A stretch of DNA of 64,000 bases from Mycobacterium sp. AT1 (GTDB lineage: Bacteria > Actinomycetota > Actinomycetes > Mycobacteriales > Mycobacteriaceae): positions 1 to 64,000 of the forward strand of contig NZ_MVOC01000031.1 of assembly GCF_002043095.1 (NCBI RefSeq), read 5' to 3'. The notes below the pieces were generated by a model. It did no database searches and had not been told where the DNA came from. It was given only the letters and a program-made list of their open reading frames with translations. This document shows positions 33,711 through 43,446 of this stretch, piece by piece. Within the stretch, counting starts at the first letter, position 1; each line of letters opens with the position of its first letter. A program made the position numbers and the translations under genes.

Positions 33711-35046
33711 TCAGCTCCAGCGCGCGGGATCGTAGACGGCGTGATCGCGGACCAGAGCGTGGGCGATGCGGTTGGCGCGGTGGGCCAGCGCACAGGCAAT
33801 GATGCCGCCACGCTTGCCCCGGCCCTTGAGTCCGTGCGCGTAGGTCTTGGCGGCGGGCTCGGTCAGCCACAAACCGATACCCAGATCGATGAGCGCTCGG
33901 CGCAGCGCCACACTACCCTCGCGACTGATCGATCCGTCGCGGCGTTTGTGCGCGGACTCGTACTGCATCGGTGAGAGTCCCGATGCGCGGTAGATCTGCT
34001 TGTAACCCGGCCATCTATTCGGATCACCAAGGGCAGCAGCGTAATTGGAGACTCTGACCACGCCCCAGCCCGGCACCGACGTCAGGGTGCTGAACGGGCT
34101 TGACGGTAACAGCCGGGCGAGTTCGGCTTCGGCGGCGGCGATCCCGGTGTCCAGGTCGGTCAACAGGGCCACGTCAGCGGCCAGCACGCGTCGGGCCACC
34201 ACGGCATCGCGGGTCGGCAGGGCGTCCTTTGCCGCCGCGATCACACGCTCGGCGACCGGGCGGCGCAACTGCACGTCGCGGGCGGCGGCGAAGCGGATCA
34301 GTCGATTCACCCCCAACCCCGACAATCGCGCCGGATCGGTGAACTCGGCGGCGACCAGCCGCCCGATCTTGGTGCCCAGCACATCCGGTAACGCCAAGGT
34401 CAGCCCGGGGAACGCCCGATCGAGTTGAGCGAGTAGCTGATTCTTGGTCGCCGTGCGGGTCGCGACCCGGCGCGAGCGGTGCTGGGCCCACGCCGCCAGC
34501 TCGCCGATGAGCACCTCACGCTCCCCGATCACCCGGCCGCGACCGGCCAGTACCAACTCGGTGATCGCCTCGAGATCGATCCCGTCGGTCTTCACCCGCC
34601 GCCGGCCCATCACCCGGCGCTGCTCGGCGACATGGGCGGGATTGAGTTCCAGCACCTCCCAGCCCGGTGGCCAACGGTAATCCACCACCGGCCGGTGGTA
34701 ATGCCCAGCGGCTTCTACACCCACTTTGATCTGCGGACACAACGACGCCACGGCCAGCACGCGCTGCGCTGCAGCGCCCAGACCCAAACAGGTCATGGGG
34801 AACTCAACCGGGCCCATCAACCGTCGACGAGCGCCGTCGGTCACCGACACCATCGCCGAGGTCTTGCCGACATCGACGGCAACGACGATCGTGGACGACG
34901 TGACTGGAGCATTCAGCACAGACACAACAACACCTCCGGGGCGTGCCAGGAGAACCCAGAGCGCGCCAACGCTCAGAGGTCCTCGAAGGAATCTTTGACA
35001 ATCCCTTCCTGACACCCCCGGAGGCGTTTGTGAAGGACTAACTCAA
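33382..35046 (-). mobile_element. IS110-family insertion sequence
   Basis: One complete-looking transposase gene with non-coding flanks of about 330 bases downstream and 120 upstream. Limits are set by the inverted TTGAGTT/AACTCAA pair and are approximate. IS110 elements often lack true terminal repeats and target duplications. The upstream flank contains the inverted pair CCTCCGGGG (34933-34941) / CCCCGGAGG (35016-35024) and a hairpin around 34984-35008. The element separates the Ddn-like gene from DUF3159, whose stop codon lies just beyond the boundary. Confidence 0.6.
33711..34925 (-). CDS. IS110-family transposase
   Basis: A 404-residue recombinase. The N-terminal RuvC-like DEDD domain shows Asp18 in VVAVDVGKTSA, Glu in GVEAAGHYH, and Asp residues in VKTDGIDLEAI. 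The C-terminal Transposase_20 domain has LTSVPGWGVVRVSNYAAALGD and the Ser-containing YRASGLSPMQYES...SREGSVALRRAL region. Length is normal and no frameshift is visible, so it could be active. GTG start at 34925 with GGAGG 7-8 bases upstream; a longer frame lacks support. Confidence 0.9.
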   Translation of the reverse strand: MSVLNAPVTSSTIVVAVDVGKTSAMVSVTDGARRRLMGPVEFPMTCLGLGAAAQRVLAVASLCPQIKVGVEAAGHYHRPVVDYRWPPGWEVLELNPAHVAEQRRVMGRRRVKTDGIDLEAITELVLAGRGRVIGEREVLIGELAAWAQHRSRRVATRTATKNQLLAQLDRAFPGLTLALPDVLGTKIGRLVAAEFTDPARLSGLGVNRLIRFAAARDVQLRRPVAERVIAAAKDALPTRDAVVARRVLAADVALLTDLDTGIAAAEAELARLLPSSPFSTLTSVPGWGVVRVSNYAAALGDPNRWPGYKQIYRASGLSPMQYESAHKRRDGSISREGSVALRRALIDLGIGLWLTEPAAKTYAHGLKGRGKRGGIIACALAHRANRIAHALVRDHAVYDPARWS

Positions 35047-35052
35047 GTCATA

Positions 35053-35676
35053 TCAACCCGCCTCGGCCGAACGCGGCAGCGCACGGATGGCGGTCCGGAT
35101 GGCCAAGTAGATCAGGGTCGAGGTGACGATCCAGATGGGCCACCCCATCACGACGCGCGCGGCGGCCAGCAGCTCGGCCTGATCGGTCTCGTACAGGTAG
35201 TACTGCACGCCGAATCGTGTCCACGACGCAACGGCCATCATGACGGTGACCAGGTCGAAGGCGCGGCGGACGCGGCGCACCCGCCGCCAGGCGTCGTCCC
35301 GGCCGGTGATCCACGCCCAGCCGACGCCGATGAGCGGTCGGCGGATGAGCACCGACACGGTGAACACGGTCCCCAGCAGGACGTAGGTGACGATGCCTGG
35401 CAGATAGAAGTCCTTGGCCCGGCCGGTGACGAAGGCCGCGCCCGCGCCGACGGCGACCGCGGCGAAGCCGAACAGCGCGGGTCGGACGGATTCCCGTCGT
35501 ACCAATTGCCAGAGCAGGATCAGCGCGGCGACGCCCAGCGCGATCCCCAACGCCCACTGCAACGACACCACCACGTTGGCCGCGCCGAAGGCGGTGACCG
35601 GAAGCGAGGTGTAGATCAGTCCCCGGACGCCGCCCGCGCGCACGAGCAGTGAGCTCAGGGGCGTCGGGGCATCCAC
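35053..35676 (-). CDS. DUF3159 membrane protein
   Basis: A 207-residue integral membrane protein with about six hydrophobic segments. Landmarks are VRGLIYTSLPVTAFGAANVV, RPALFGFAAVAVGAGAAFVTG, FYLPGIVTYVLLG and RRPLIGVGWAWITG, typical of the actinobacterial DUF3159 family. No biochemical role is established to my knowledge. GTG start chosen just before the conserved region; the gene is divergent from the CobW-like GTPase 36 bases away. Its stop is at the IS110 boundary, so the native downstream region is unknown. Confidence 0.82.
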   Translation of the reverse strand: MDAPTPLSSLLVRAGGVRGLIYTSLPVTAFGAANVVVSLQWALGIALGVAALILLWQLVRRESVRPALFGFAAVAVGAGAAFVTGRAKDFYLPGIVTYVLLGTVFTVSVLIRRPLIGVGWAWITGRDDAWRRVRRVRRAFDLVTVMMAVASWTRFGVQYYLYETDQAELLAAARVVMGWPIWIVTSTLIYLAIRTAIRALPRSAEAG

Positions 35677-35712
35677 TTCGCCGAGGGTACCGACTCCCCC
35701 TACACTCCTCGG

Positions 35713-36726
35713 GTGCCCGCCATCCCCGTCATCGCCCTGACCGGGTACCTCGGTGCCGGCAAGACCAGCCTGCTCAACCACGTCCTCCGCGCGCCAGGTG
35801 CGCGAATCGGCGTCGTCATCAACGACTTCGGTGACGTCAACGTCGACGCCGCGCTGGTGTCGGGTCAGGTCGACGAACCCGTGTCCATCGCCGGTGGCTG
35901 CGTCTGCTGCCTCGACGACGACAACGGGCTGGACGAGGCGCTGGAGAAGCTGTCAGACCCCCGGTTGGCCTTGGACGCCATCGTGGTCGAGGCGAGCGGC
36001 TTGGCCGATCCGGTCGCGGTGTCGAGGCTGATCCGGTTCAGCGGTGTCGAGCGGGTGCGGCCGGGCGGTGTCGTCGACGTCATCGACGCCGTCACGCACT
36101 TCGACGTCGTGGACCGCGGTGGCGGCCCGCTCGCCAGGTACGGGGCGGCGTCGCTGATCGTGGTGAACAAACTCGACCAGCTCCCCGAGGACACCAGGGA
36201 CGCCACGGTGGCCCGCATCGAGGCGCGGATCCGCGAACGCAATCCGGACGCGCACGTGGTCGGGGCGGTCGGCGCCAGGATCGACCCGTCCCTGTTGTAC
36301 GACGTGAACGACGACGACGGCTCGGGTCAGCTGTCGATCCGCGACCTCCTCGTCGACGCGCACGCCGACCAGCCCGATCACGTTCACGCCGCGTCGGTGA
36401 CGGCGACCGGCGACGGCTGCGTCGACCCCGGCGTGCTGCTCGACCTGCTCGAAAATCCGCCCGCGGGCGTCTATCGGCTGAAGGGCACCGTCGCCGTCCG
36501 CGCCCGCGAGCGAGTGCGCAGCTACGTCGTCAACGTGGTCGGATCGTCGGTGCACGTGGCGGCGGCGCCGCCCAAGGCCCGCACCAACTGTCTGGTTGCG
36601 ATCGGCACCCACTTCGACCTCGACGAGGTGCGTGCCAGGGTCGACGCCGCGTTGCGCCCCCACGCCGGCACCGTGTCCGCGGTGAGCATGCGACGACTCC
36701 AGCGGTACCGGCGACTCAGCATCTAG
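35713..36726 (+). CDS. CobW/G3E-family GTP-binding metallochaperone
   Basis: A 337-residue G3E GTPase. Walker A is TGYLGAGKTSLL (Lys17), the metal-binding CxCC is GGCVCC with Cys63, Cys65 and Cys66, and VVEASGLADP and VNKLDQL complete the GTPase core. The C-terminal CobW domain spans about 235-335. Such proteins deliver zinc or other metals to client enzymes. No Zur box was noticed upstream. GTG start with no close alternative. Confidence 0.88.
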   Translation: MPAIPVIALTGYLGAGKTSLLNHVLRAPGARIGVVINDFGDVNVDAALVSGQVDEPVSIAGGCVCCLDDDNGLDEALEKLSDPRLALDAIVVEASGLADPVAVSRLIRFSGVERVRPGGVVDVIDAVTHFDVVDRGGGPLARYGAASLIVVNKLDQLPEDTRDATVARIEARIRERNPDAHVVGAVGARIDPSLLYDVNDDDGSGQLSIRDLLVDAHADQPDHVHAASVTATGDGCVDPGVLLDLLENPPAGVYRLKGTVAVRARERVRSYVVNVVGSSVHVAAAPPKARTNCLVAIGTHFDLDEVRARVDAALRPHAGTVSAVSMRRLQRYRRLSI

Positions 36727-36738
36727 CGACTTAGCGAC

Positions 36739-37611
36739 TTAGCGGCGCCAGAATCGGTGCGGGCGGGCACCTTCGGTGACCGGCTGCGGCTTCAGCCGGC
36801 ACAGCACGCCGAAGTGGTCGGAGGGGAACACCCTCGGCAGCGCGCTGGAGATCGGCTCCGTTCCAAGCAGTTCGACGTCGGTCGCCGCCCAACCGCCGCC
36901 CTTCAGGAGTACCCGGTCGAAGCGGACGTGGCGTTGCTTGTTCTTGCTGTCGAGCCGCATCAGGTTGATCGTCGTGTCCTCGGTGAACCCGTCCTCGTCC
37001 GGTCGCAGCATCGGCCAGATGTCGTGGTACGGCTCGCCGATGCGCCCGTTCTCGGAGTCGCGCATGTTGAAATCGCCGAGTACGACGGCGTTCTCGGTTC
37101 GGCGCAGTGCGCGGAAGACCTGGCCCAGCTGGCGCGAGCGCAGTCCGGCGGCCGCCTTTCCGCTCTCGAGATGCAGTGCGACGACGGTCAGGGGCTGGCC
37201 GCCGGGGTCGAGTTCCGCGGTCATGAAGCCGCGGGCCAGGTTGGTGGGTAGCCGGGTGTAGGTGACGTTGGTGATCGGCAACCGGGACAGCATCAGCATG
37301 CCGTAGTTGCCGAGGTCACCGCCGGTGACCTCGGCCCGCCGGTACCGCACCCGGATCCAGGGTTCGGCGAGGAACACCGCCAACGCGGCCGGGGTGATCT
37401 CTTGAAACACCATGACGTCCGGCATCTTTCGAGCCAGCACGTCGGCGATCGCACGGTAACGCGCCTCGGCGTGAAAGTCGCTGAACCACACGTTGAACGT
37501 CGCCACCACCAGCTCGTCGCGGACCACCGGCGCGGCGCCACCGCCGTCGACCCACCGCTTCGACCCCACGTCGAACGAGCCGACGCGGACACTGCGCCGT
37601 CGCGACCTCAC
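36739..37611 (-). CDS. endonuclease/exonuclease/phosphatase-fold protein
   Basis: A 290-residue EEP-superfamily hydrolase. Motifs in order: VATFNVWFSD, VFQEITPAAL (metal Glu), VALHLESG, VVLGDFNMRDSE (Asp-Phe-Asn), RFDRVLLK, and PSDHFGVLCRL (catalytic Asp-His). No signal peptide, so a cytoplasmic nuclease or phosphodiesterase (tyrosyl-DNA phosphodiesterase 2-like arrangement) is possible. GTG start overlaps the stop of the metallophosphoesterase gene (GTGA), so the two are coupled. Confidence 0.85.
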   Translation of the reverse strand: MRSRRRSVRVGSFDVGSKRWVDGGGAAPVVRDELVVATFNVWFSDFHAEARYRAIADVLARKMPDVMVFQEITPAALAVFLAEPWIRVRYRRAEVTGGDLGNYGMLMLSRLPITNVTYTRLPTNLARGFMTAELDPGGQPLTVVALHLESGKAAAGLRSRQLGQVFRALRRTENAVVLGDFNMRDSENGRIGEPYHDIWPMLRPDEDGFTEDTTINLMRLDSKNKQRHVRFDRVLLKGGGWAATDVELLGTEPISSALPRVFPSDHFGVLCRLKPQPVTEGARPHRFWRR

Positions 37612-38789
37612 GCTCGACGCAGCGTCAGCACCGTGATCTCACTGGGTGCGAAGATGCGGAACGGCGGCCCCCAGAACCCGGTGCCACGACCGGCGTAGAG
37701 CTGGGTGCGTTCGCCGTGGCGGCTCAGCCCGTGGACGACGGGTTGATCGAGCCGGACGAAGAAGTTGAACGGCCAGATCTGGCCGCCGTGGGTGTGTCCG
37801 GATATCTGCAGGTCCACCCCCGCCGCGACGGCCTCGGGAATCTGCTTGGGCTGATGTGCCAGCAGGAGCACCGGAAGGTTCGGGTCCGTCCCGGCCAGCG
37901 CTGCCGACAGGTCGGCTCCATGACCGGTCACTCCGGAACCCGCGGCGGTCGCGTCGTCGACTCCCGCGACCACCAACCGGTCACCGCCGCGCTCGACCAC
38001 GATGTGGCGGTTGTGCAAGACGTCCCAGCCGATGCCGGCCATGTAGTCGAGCCATCCCAACGCCTCCCCGTAGTACTCGTGGTTGCCGGTGACGTAGACG
38101 CGGGCGAGGCTGCCGCGCATCGCCTTCAGCGGGGCGGCCTGCGCCTCACGCATCGCGACGGTGCCGTCGGCGATGTCGCCGACGTGGCAGACGAGGTCCG
38201 CGTCGAGCTCGTTGACGCGGTCCGTCACGCCCGCCGACCATCTGCTCCGGTCGATCGGCCCGTAGTGGGTGTCGGTGACCATGACCACCCGCAGGCTGTC
38301 GAGCCCTGCGCCGAGCCGCGGCACGGCGACCTCGAGTGACCTGACGCGCGGCACGCGCATCGCCTCGTAGTGGCCCCAGGCGAGGACGGCCAGCGTCAGT
38401 GCGACGACGGTGAACGCGACGACGCGCGACCTCGTCGGGTCGTCGACTCCGAAGGCGGCCAACGCGACCCTCAGCACCAGGGCCAACACCGAACAGGTGA
38501 ACAGCACCCACACCGCCCCGAGGAGGGTGTCGGCGGTGACCGCCATCCAATCGGGGCGGCGGCCGCCGTGCCCGAGGATCATCAGGGCGGGCAGGGCGAC
38601 GAAGGCCGCCACGAAGACCGCCGTGCCGACGAGCACGACGGCCGTCGGCCAGCGCGTCTGCGCCGCCAGCAACGTCCACCACGGCACCGCGAGCAGGATC
38701 AGCGAGATGACGAATGGGACCAGGCCCACCCACCACCTACGCCGTTGGCGAGCGTGCGGCTCGGTCTGAGTCGACTGGTGGTCTGACAT
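37608..38789 (-). CDS. membrane-anchored metallophosphoesterase
   Basis: A 393-residue protein with four to five N-terminal membrane helices (about residues 20-145) followed by a calcineurin-type phosphoesterase domain. Metal motifs are VMVTDTHYGP, HVGDIADG, TGNHEYY and ISGHTHGGQIWP. The arrangement resembles YaeI/YkuE-type phosphodiesterases that act on lipid A-like or lipid substrates at the membrane surface. ATG38789 begins in front of a basic stretch (HARQRRRWW) leading into the first helix. Coupled to the EEP-fold gene. Confidence 0.88.
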   Translation of the reverse strand: MSDHQSTQTEPHARQRRRWWVGLVPFVISLILLAVPWWTLLAAQTRWPTAVVLVGTAVFVAAFVALPALMILGHGGRRPDWMAVTADTLLGAVWVLFTCSVLALVLRVALAAFGVDDPTRSRVVAFTVVALTLAVLAWGHYEAMRVPRVRSLEVAVPRLGAGLDSLRVVMVTDTHYGPIDRSRWSAGVTDRVNELDADLVCHVGDIADGTVAMREAQAAPLKAMRGSLARVYVTGNHEYYGEALGWLDYMAGIGWDVLHNRHIVVERGGDRLVVAGVDDATAAGSGVTGHGADLSAALAGTDPNLPVLLLAHQPKQIPEAVAAGVDLQISGHTHGGQIWPFNFFVRLDQPVVHGLSRHGERTQLYAGRGTGFWGPPFRIFAPSEITVLTLRRA

Positions 38790-38856
38790 GGCGGAGCGCC
38801 TCGATCCGGGTCGTGGGTTACCGCCGAGGCTACCCACACCGTCGCGCGTCGACCCC

Positions 38857-40638
38857 TTAGCGGCCGACGACCGCCTCGTCAGGGGCGTCGGGATCCTTCT
38901 CGATCGCGATGACGAAGTCGTCGCCGTGCTCGACGACACCTGCGATCACCGCGTCGTCGATTGCCTCGGCGGCGTAGCGCTGTCGGATCATCATGGGATC
39001 GGTGCGGAGGTCCTTGACCAGGGCGACCGCCAAGCCAACCATCACCAACACGAACGGCAGCGCCGCCAGGATCGTCAACGACTGCAGGCCGGTCAAAGCG
39101 TCGTCACCACCGACGAGCAGCATGACTGCCGCCACGGCTCCCGTTGCGGCGCCCCAGAACACGACCGTGCCACGGGACGGCTCGATGGTCCCGCGTTCGG
39201 ACAGCGAACCCATCACGATGGAGGCCGCATCGGCGCCCGAGACGAAGAAGATGGCGACCAACACGATCACGACGATGCTGGCGACCGTGGCGAACGGGAA
39301 CTGGTCGAGCAGGGTGAACAGCTGGCCTTCGGTGGTGCCCTCGCCTGCGAGGTCGACGCCGCTCTGCTGAATGCTGATCGCCGCGCCACCGAAGATCGCG
39401 AACCAGATCAACGACACCACACTCGGCACCAGCAGTACACCGGTCACGAACTGACGGATGGTGCGGCCGCGGGAGATTCGCGCGATGAACATGCCGACGA
39501 ACGGCGTCCACGACAGCCACCATGCCCAGTAGAAGACCGTCCAGCTCTGCAGCCAGGTGTCCACGGCGGGACCCTCCGCGCCGCTACGGGCCGACATCAT
39601 CGCCATGTCCTGCAGGTAGCTGCCCAGCGACGTCGGGATCACGTTGAGGATGAAGACCGTTGGGCCGACTAAGAATACGAAGACCGCGAGGCTCAGTGCG
39701 AGCACCATGTTGATGTTGGAGAGCCACTGAATGCCCTTGGCAACGCCCGACACCGCGGAGAAGATGAAGGCGACGGTGAGGACGGCGATGATGATGACCA
39801 GCACCGCGTTGCCCGTGGCACTGATACCGGCGACGATGTTGAGTCCACTGCGAATCTGCAACGCGCCCAAGCCAAGTGATGCGGCCGAGCCGAACAGCGT
39901 CGCGAAGATCGCGAGCATGTCGATGACCTTGCCGAGCGGTCCGTTGGCCTTGTCACCGATCAGGGGGGCGAACGCGGCGCTGATCAGCTGCAGGCGGCCC
40001 TTGCGGTACACCCCGTAGGCGATGGCAAGACCGACCACGGCGTAGATGGCCCACGGGTGCAGGGTCCAATGGAACAACGTGGTGGCCATCGCGGTCTGCA
40101 TGGCTTCGGGATTTCCGGCTTCACCGGTGCCCGGCGGGGGCGTGACGAGGTGCGACAGCGGCTCGGCGACACCGTAGAACATCAGTCCGATGCCCATGCC
40201 TGCGCTGAACATCATCGCGATCCACGAGATCGTTCTGAACTCGGGCTCCTCGTCGTCACGGCCGAGCGGGATGGCGCCGAACCGGCTGACGGCCAACCAG
40301 AGCACGAACAGCACGAACGCCGACGACGTCACGACGAACAGCCATCCGGTGTTCTCCATCGTCCAGGTCAGCGCCGAGCCGGACACGCTCTTCAGTGACG
40401 GTGTGCTGAGGAATCCCCACACCAGGAAGCCAAGCGCGATGACGGCGGTGACGCCGAACACCACCCAGTCGACGCCCCGGCTGCGCGCCTGTTCCTTCTC
40501 GTCGACCGGAACGTCGAGGGCGGGATGCGGGATAACGCCGCCGCGACCGGTTTGCAGAACGGACACCACTCGGCGGCGTTTGCGGTGTTCGTCGGGCTCG
40601 TTCGAACGGTCGATCTCGGATTTCGCGTCAGTCGTCAC
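38857..40638 (-). CDS. BCCT-family osmolyte transporter (BetP-like)
   Basis: Sodium-coupled uptake of glycine betaine or related quaternary amines, judged by family. The 593-residue protein has 12 helices, the GMGIGLMFYGVAEPLSH motif in helix 3, and FYWAWWLSWTPFVGMFIARISRG with the Trp box of the substrate site in helix 8. Long charged N- and C-terminal tails may sense osmotic stress as in BetP. GTG start with AAGG upstream. No adjacent betaine metabolism genes, so the substrate is unproven. Confidence 0.9.
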   Translation of the reverse strand: MTTDAKSEIDRSNEPDEHRKRRRVVSVLQTGRGGVIPHPALDVPVDEKEQARSRGVDWVVFGVTAVIALGFLVWGFLSTPSLKSVSGSALTWTMENTGWLFVVTSSAFVLFVLWLAVSRFGAIPLGRDDEEPEFRTISWIAMMFSAGMGIGLMFYGVAEPLSHLVTPPPGTGEAGNPEAMQTAMATTLFHWTLHPWAIYAVVGLAIAYGVYRKGRLQLISAAFAPLIGDKANGPLGKVIDMLAIFATLFGSAASLGLGALQIRSGLNIVAGISATGNAVLVIIIAVLTVAFIFSAVSGVAKGIQWLSNINMVLALSLAVFVFLVGPTVFILNVIPTSLGSYLQDMAMMSARSGAEGPAVDTWLQSWTVFYWAWWLSWTPFVGMFIARISRGRTIRQFVTGVLLVPSVVSLIWFAIFGGAAISIQQSGVDLAGEGTTEGQLFTLLDQFPFATVASIVVIVLVAIFFVSGADAASIVMGSLSERGTIEPSRGTVVFWGAATGAVAAVMLLVGGDDALTGLQSLTILAALPFVLVMVGLAVALVKDLRTDPMMIRQRYAAEAIDDAVIAGVVEHGDDFVIAIEKDPDAPDEAVVGR

Positions 40639-40828
40639 GTGAGCTGCCTTCGGTTAACGGTCGGCATACGGGCGAACAACACACAACTCCCTCACAGCAG
40701 GCCCGTCAACCTGAGCAACGTCGACGACGCGCCCGACACGGTGTCCCCACGCCCCCGCGACCAGACGCATATGTGCACGACACGCCGAGAATTTTCGCAG
40801 GCTTGCGACTGTTGGCGAGGGCGGGATC

Positions 40829-42274
40829 TCAGGTGACGACCTTCACGAACCCCATCGTCGGGTCGGACGCGCTGATCGGATTTCCGCGGTCCCGCAACGC
40901 CGTCAGCAGTGCGAGAACCTCGCCGTCGAGCCGCTCCCCCGGCATCACCAAGGGGATGCCGGGTGGGTATGGCGTGATGGCCTCGGCGGCGATCCGGCCG
41001 GCTGCCTCCGACAGCCGCACCGACTCCGCACCGGCGAAGAACGCCTCCCGCGGGGTGAGCACCGGCTCCGGCCGCACGGCCAACACGTCGGCGACCATCC
41101 CGTGGCTCGCCTCTGGCCGCGTTCCTGCGCGTCGGGCCACCTCGTCGAAACCGGCGACCAGCCGGTCCATGTCCGCCTCGGTGTTGCCAATCGTGCTGAT
41201 GCACAGGACATGTCCGGTGCCGCTCAGCTCCGGTTGGACGCCGTGGACCGCGTTGAGCCGGGCGACCACGTCGCGCGCGTCCATGTCCAGGGTCGACGTT
41301 CCGACGAGCATCTTGGTTTCGTCGAGCTGGTGCAACCCGGTGCCAGGGCCCGCAAGGTGCTCCGGGCGCAGCACCGTCAACCCCGGGACGGCAGCCAACC
41401 GGTCCGCGGTGCGGCGGGCGCGATCAAGTGTCGCCTCGAGCATCTCCCGGCCGTCGGTCGTCATTTGGCGCCGGGCGAGGTCGATCGACGCCATGATCGC
41501 GAAGTGCGGGCTGGTGGTCTGGATCAGCTGAAGAGCCCGGCGCACCGTCGCGGGGTCGAGTTGCGTCGGGTCGACGTGCAGCACGGCGGCCTGGCTCAGC
41601 CCGGAGAGAATCTTGTGGACCGACTGGACGGTGGCCGCCGCCCCGGACCGTTCGCCGGGAGTGGGAAGGTCCGGGTGGAAGGCGAAGTGTGGCGAATGTG
41701 CGCCGTCGACGAGCAGTTTGGCGTCGTAGCGGCGGCACAGCTCGGCCAGTGCGGCGATGTCACCGGTGGTGCCGTAGTACGTGGGGTGCAACACCCAGAG
41801 CGCCTTGGCGGCCGACTCGGCGAAGGCCCGCTCGACGACGTCGGCGTCGAGACCGTGTGCGACGCCAAAGCGAGCGTCCCACCGGGGTTCCAACCAGACT
41901 GGCTTGGCCCCGACCTGGACCAGACCCGCGAGCACCGACTTGTGGGCGTTGCGCGCCACCAGGACCGGCTCACCTGGACGCAGCGCCGACAGCGCGACGG
42001 CGATGTTCCCGCTCGTCGACCCCTGCACCAGGATGAAGCTCTGCCCAACGCCCCACGCGTCGGCGATCAGCTCCTCGGCCTCGGCGATCGGCCCCTCGGG
42101 GCAGTGCAGCGTGTCGGTGTCGGGCAGGTTGTTCAGGTCGACGTCGGCCAGGTGCGCGCGGAACCACGGGTCGAGGGTGCGGCCGCCCTTGTGACCGGGG
42201 CTGTAGAACGGCGCCTGGTCGCGCTCGACGAACGCCCTCAGCGAGTCGAACAGCGGGGCGGTGTCATGCTTCAA
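40829..42274 (-). CDS. Orn/Lys/Arg decarboxylase-family PLP enzyme
   Basis: A 481-residue fold-type I PLP enzyme of the short (Bacillus SpeA/YaaO-like) group of ornithine/lysine/arginine decarboxylases. Motifs: FYSPGHKGGR near the N-terminus, LVQGSTSGNIAV, PTYYGTTGDIA, LLVDGAHSPHF, and the PLP Lys in TVQSVHKILSGLSQAAVLH. A TTG start overlaps the amidohydrolase stop (TTGA); no ATG/GTG fits, so TTG is accepted. Last gene of the five-gene amine locus. It could form a di- or polyamine, or act on a related amino acid. Confidence 0.85.
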   Translation of the reverse strand: MKHDTAPLFDSLRAFVERDQAPFYSPGHKGGRTLDPWFRAHLADVDLNNLPDTDTLHCPEGPIAEAEELIADAWGVGQSFILVQGSTSGNIAVALSALRPGEPVLVARNAHKSVLAGLVQVGAKPVWLEPRWDARFGVAHGLDADVVERAFAESAAKALWVLHPTYYGTTGDIAALAELCRRYDAKLLVDGAHSPHFAFHPDLPTPGERSGAAATVQSVHKILSGLSQAAVLHVDPTQLDPATVRRALQLIQTTSPHFAIMASIDLARRQMTTDGREMLEATLDRARRTADRLAAVPGLTVLRPEHLAGPGTGLHQLDETKMLVGTSTLDMDARDVVARLNAVHGVQPELSGTGHVLCISTIGNTEADMDRLVAGFDEVARRAGTRPEASHGMVADVLAVRPEPVLTPREAFFAGAESVRLSEAAGRIAAEAITPYPPGIPLVMPGERLDGEVLALLTALRDRGNPISASDPTMGFVKVVT

Positions 42275-43446
42275 AGTCCATACACCCGTTGCGCATTGGT
42301 GACACCGATGAGGTCGACGACGTGGATGGCGTCGTCGTCGGTGCAGTCACCGGCACGCACCCATTCGCCGAGCACGACGCCCATGGCGCGGCGCCACAGC
42401 ACCGACCCGAGGACGTGCAGTTCGGGTGGCCCGAACGCATCCGAGGAGTACAGCTGCTTGGCGAACGGCGCCGTCTCCATCGCCTCGGCGACCAGACCCG
42501 TCGACCGCACCCCGAGGTAGTTGACCGCCAGGCCGACGTCGAAGTTGACGTGGTCGAACGCTTGGGCCAGGTACCCGGCCTGGCGTTGAAAGGGGTAGCA
42601 GTGCAACAGCAATACCGGGACGGGCGTCATCGTGCGAAGCAGGGGCAACAGCAACATCGGGTCGCTGCGGTGCAGATCCATGTCACGATCACCGAAGCCG
42701 ACGTGCACCTGAATCGGCAGCCCGTGCGCGGCGGCCTCGTGCACGCCGAAGGCGATCAACAGGGCGTCGTCGACTCGGAGCGGCCGGGGTCCGGCGACGA
42801 AGGCCCTTGCGTGCGCGACGACGTCGGCGTCCGACGGGCGGGTCCAGTCGACGTCGAACCCGACGCGGTAGGCCGCAATGGTCTTGGTGCCGACCACGTG
42901 TGGGTCGTCGACCGCGGCCCGCAGCGCGGCCCGAAAGGCGTCGGGGAAGTCCTCGGCAGACGTGCCGCCCTCGATCAGGTCCTCGGTGAGGCGCTCCAAA
43001 CGCAGGATCTCCGATGACGGCACGCCGCTGAGTGCGGTGAGGTGCTCGGGCGTGGTGATGAGGTCGCCCTTGAACCCGGTGTCGACGACCCAGCGTCCGA
43101 TGCGCGCCGCGGGCAGCATGATCCGCGACAGGTCGTCCGGTGAGAACTCGCTGCGCCGCGCCCAGTAGTCGTCGGCGCTGGCCAGCGGCTCGAGTCCCAG
43201 CAGGGGCGCACACCATCGGCGGATGGAAAGGCCGAGCGGAGAGTCGAATTGGGTCATGAAGCTCGGGACGGGATCGGTGGACCCCTCGTTGATCGAGGCC
43301 TCGAAGTCGGCCCGGTCGACGGGCTGGCTGAAGGTGCCGTGCACGTGATGGTCGACCAGTTCGACGGTCTGCAGGTGCGCGGCCAGGGGTTCCGGCACGT
43401 CACCGCGTACGCCGGCGAAGACGTCCGGCAATTCACCAGCCTGCAT
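42271..43446 (-). CDS. amidohydrolase-family protein (FluG N-domain-like)
   Basis: A 391-residue TIM-barrel hydrolase. Metal residues are in ELVDHHVHGTFSQP (HxH), PIQVHVGFGD, VLLLHCYPF and YSSDAFGPPEL. This set is shared with the amidohydrolase partners and fusion domains of glutamine-synthetase-like enzymes, such as fungal FluG, and a GS-like ligase lies in the same operon. A role in hydrolysing a gamma-glutamyl or related amide is plausible (inference). ATG43446 overlaps the aminotransferase 3' end by 14 bases. Confidence 0.82.
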   Translation of the reverse strand: MQAGELPDVFAGVRGDVPEPLAAHLQTVELVDHHVHGTFSQPVDRADFEASINEGSTDPVPSFMTQFDSPLGLSIRRWCAPLLGLEPLASADDYWARRSEFSPDDLSRIMLPAARIGRWVVDTGFKGDLITTPEHLTALSGVPSSEILRLERLTEDLIEGGTSAEDFPDAFRAALRAAVDDPHVVGTKTIAAYRVGFDVDWTRPSDADVVAHARAFVAGPRPLRVDDALLIAFGVHEAAAHGLPIQVHVGFGDRDMDLHRSDPMLLLPLLRTMTPVPVLLLHCYPFQRQAGYLAQAFDHVNFDVGLAVNYLGVRSTGLVAEAMETAPFAKQLYSSDAFGPPELHVLGSVLWRRAMGVVLGEWVRAGDCTDDDAIHVVDLIGVTNAQRVYGL

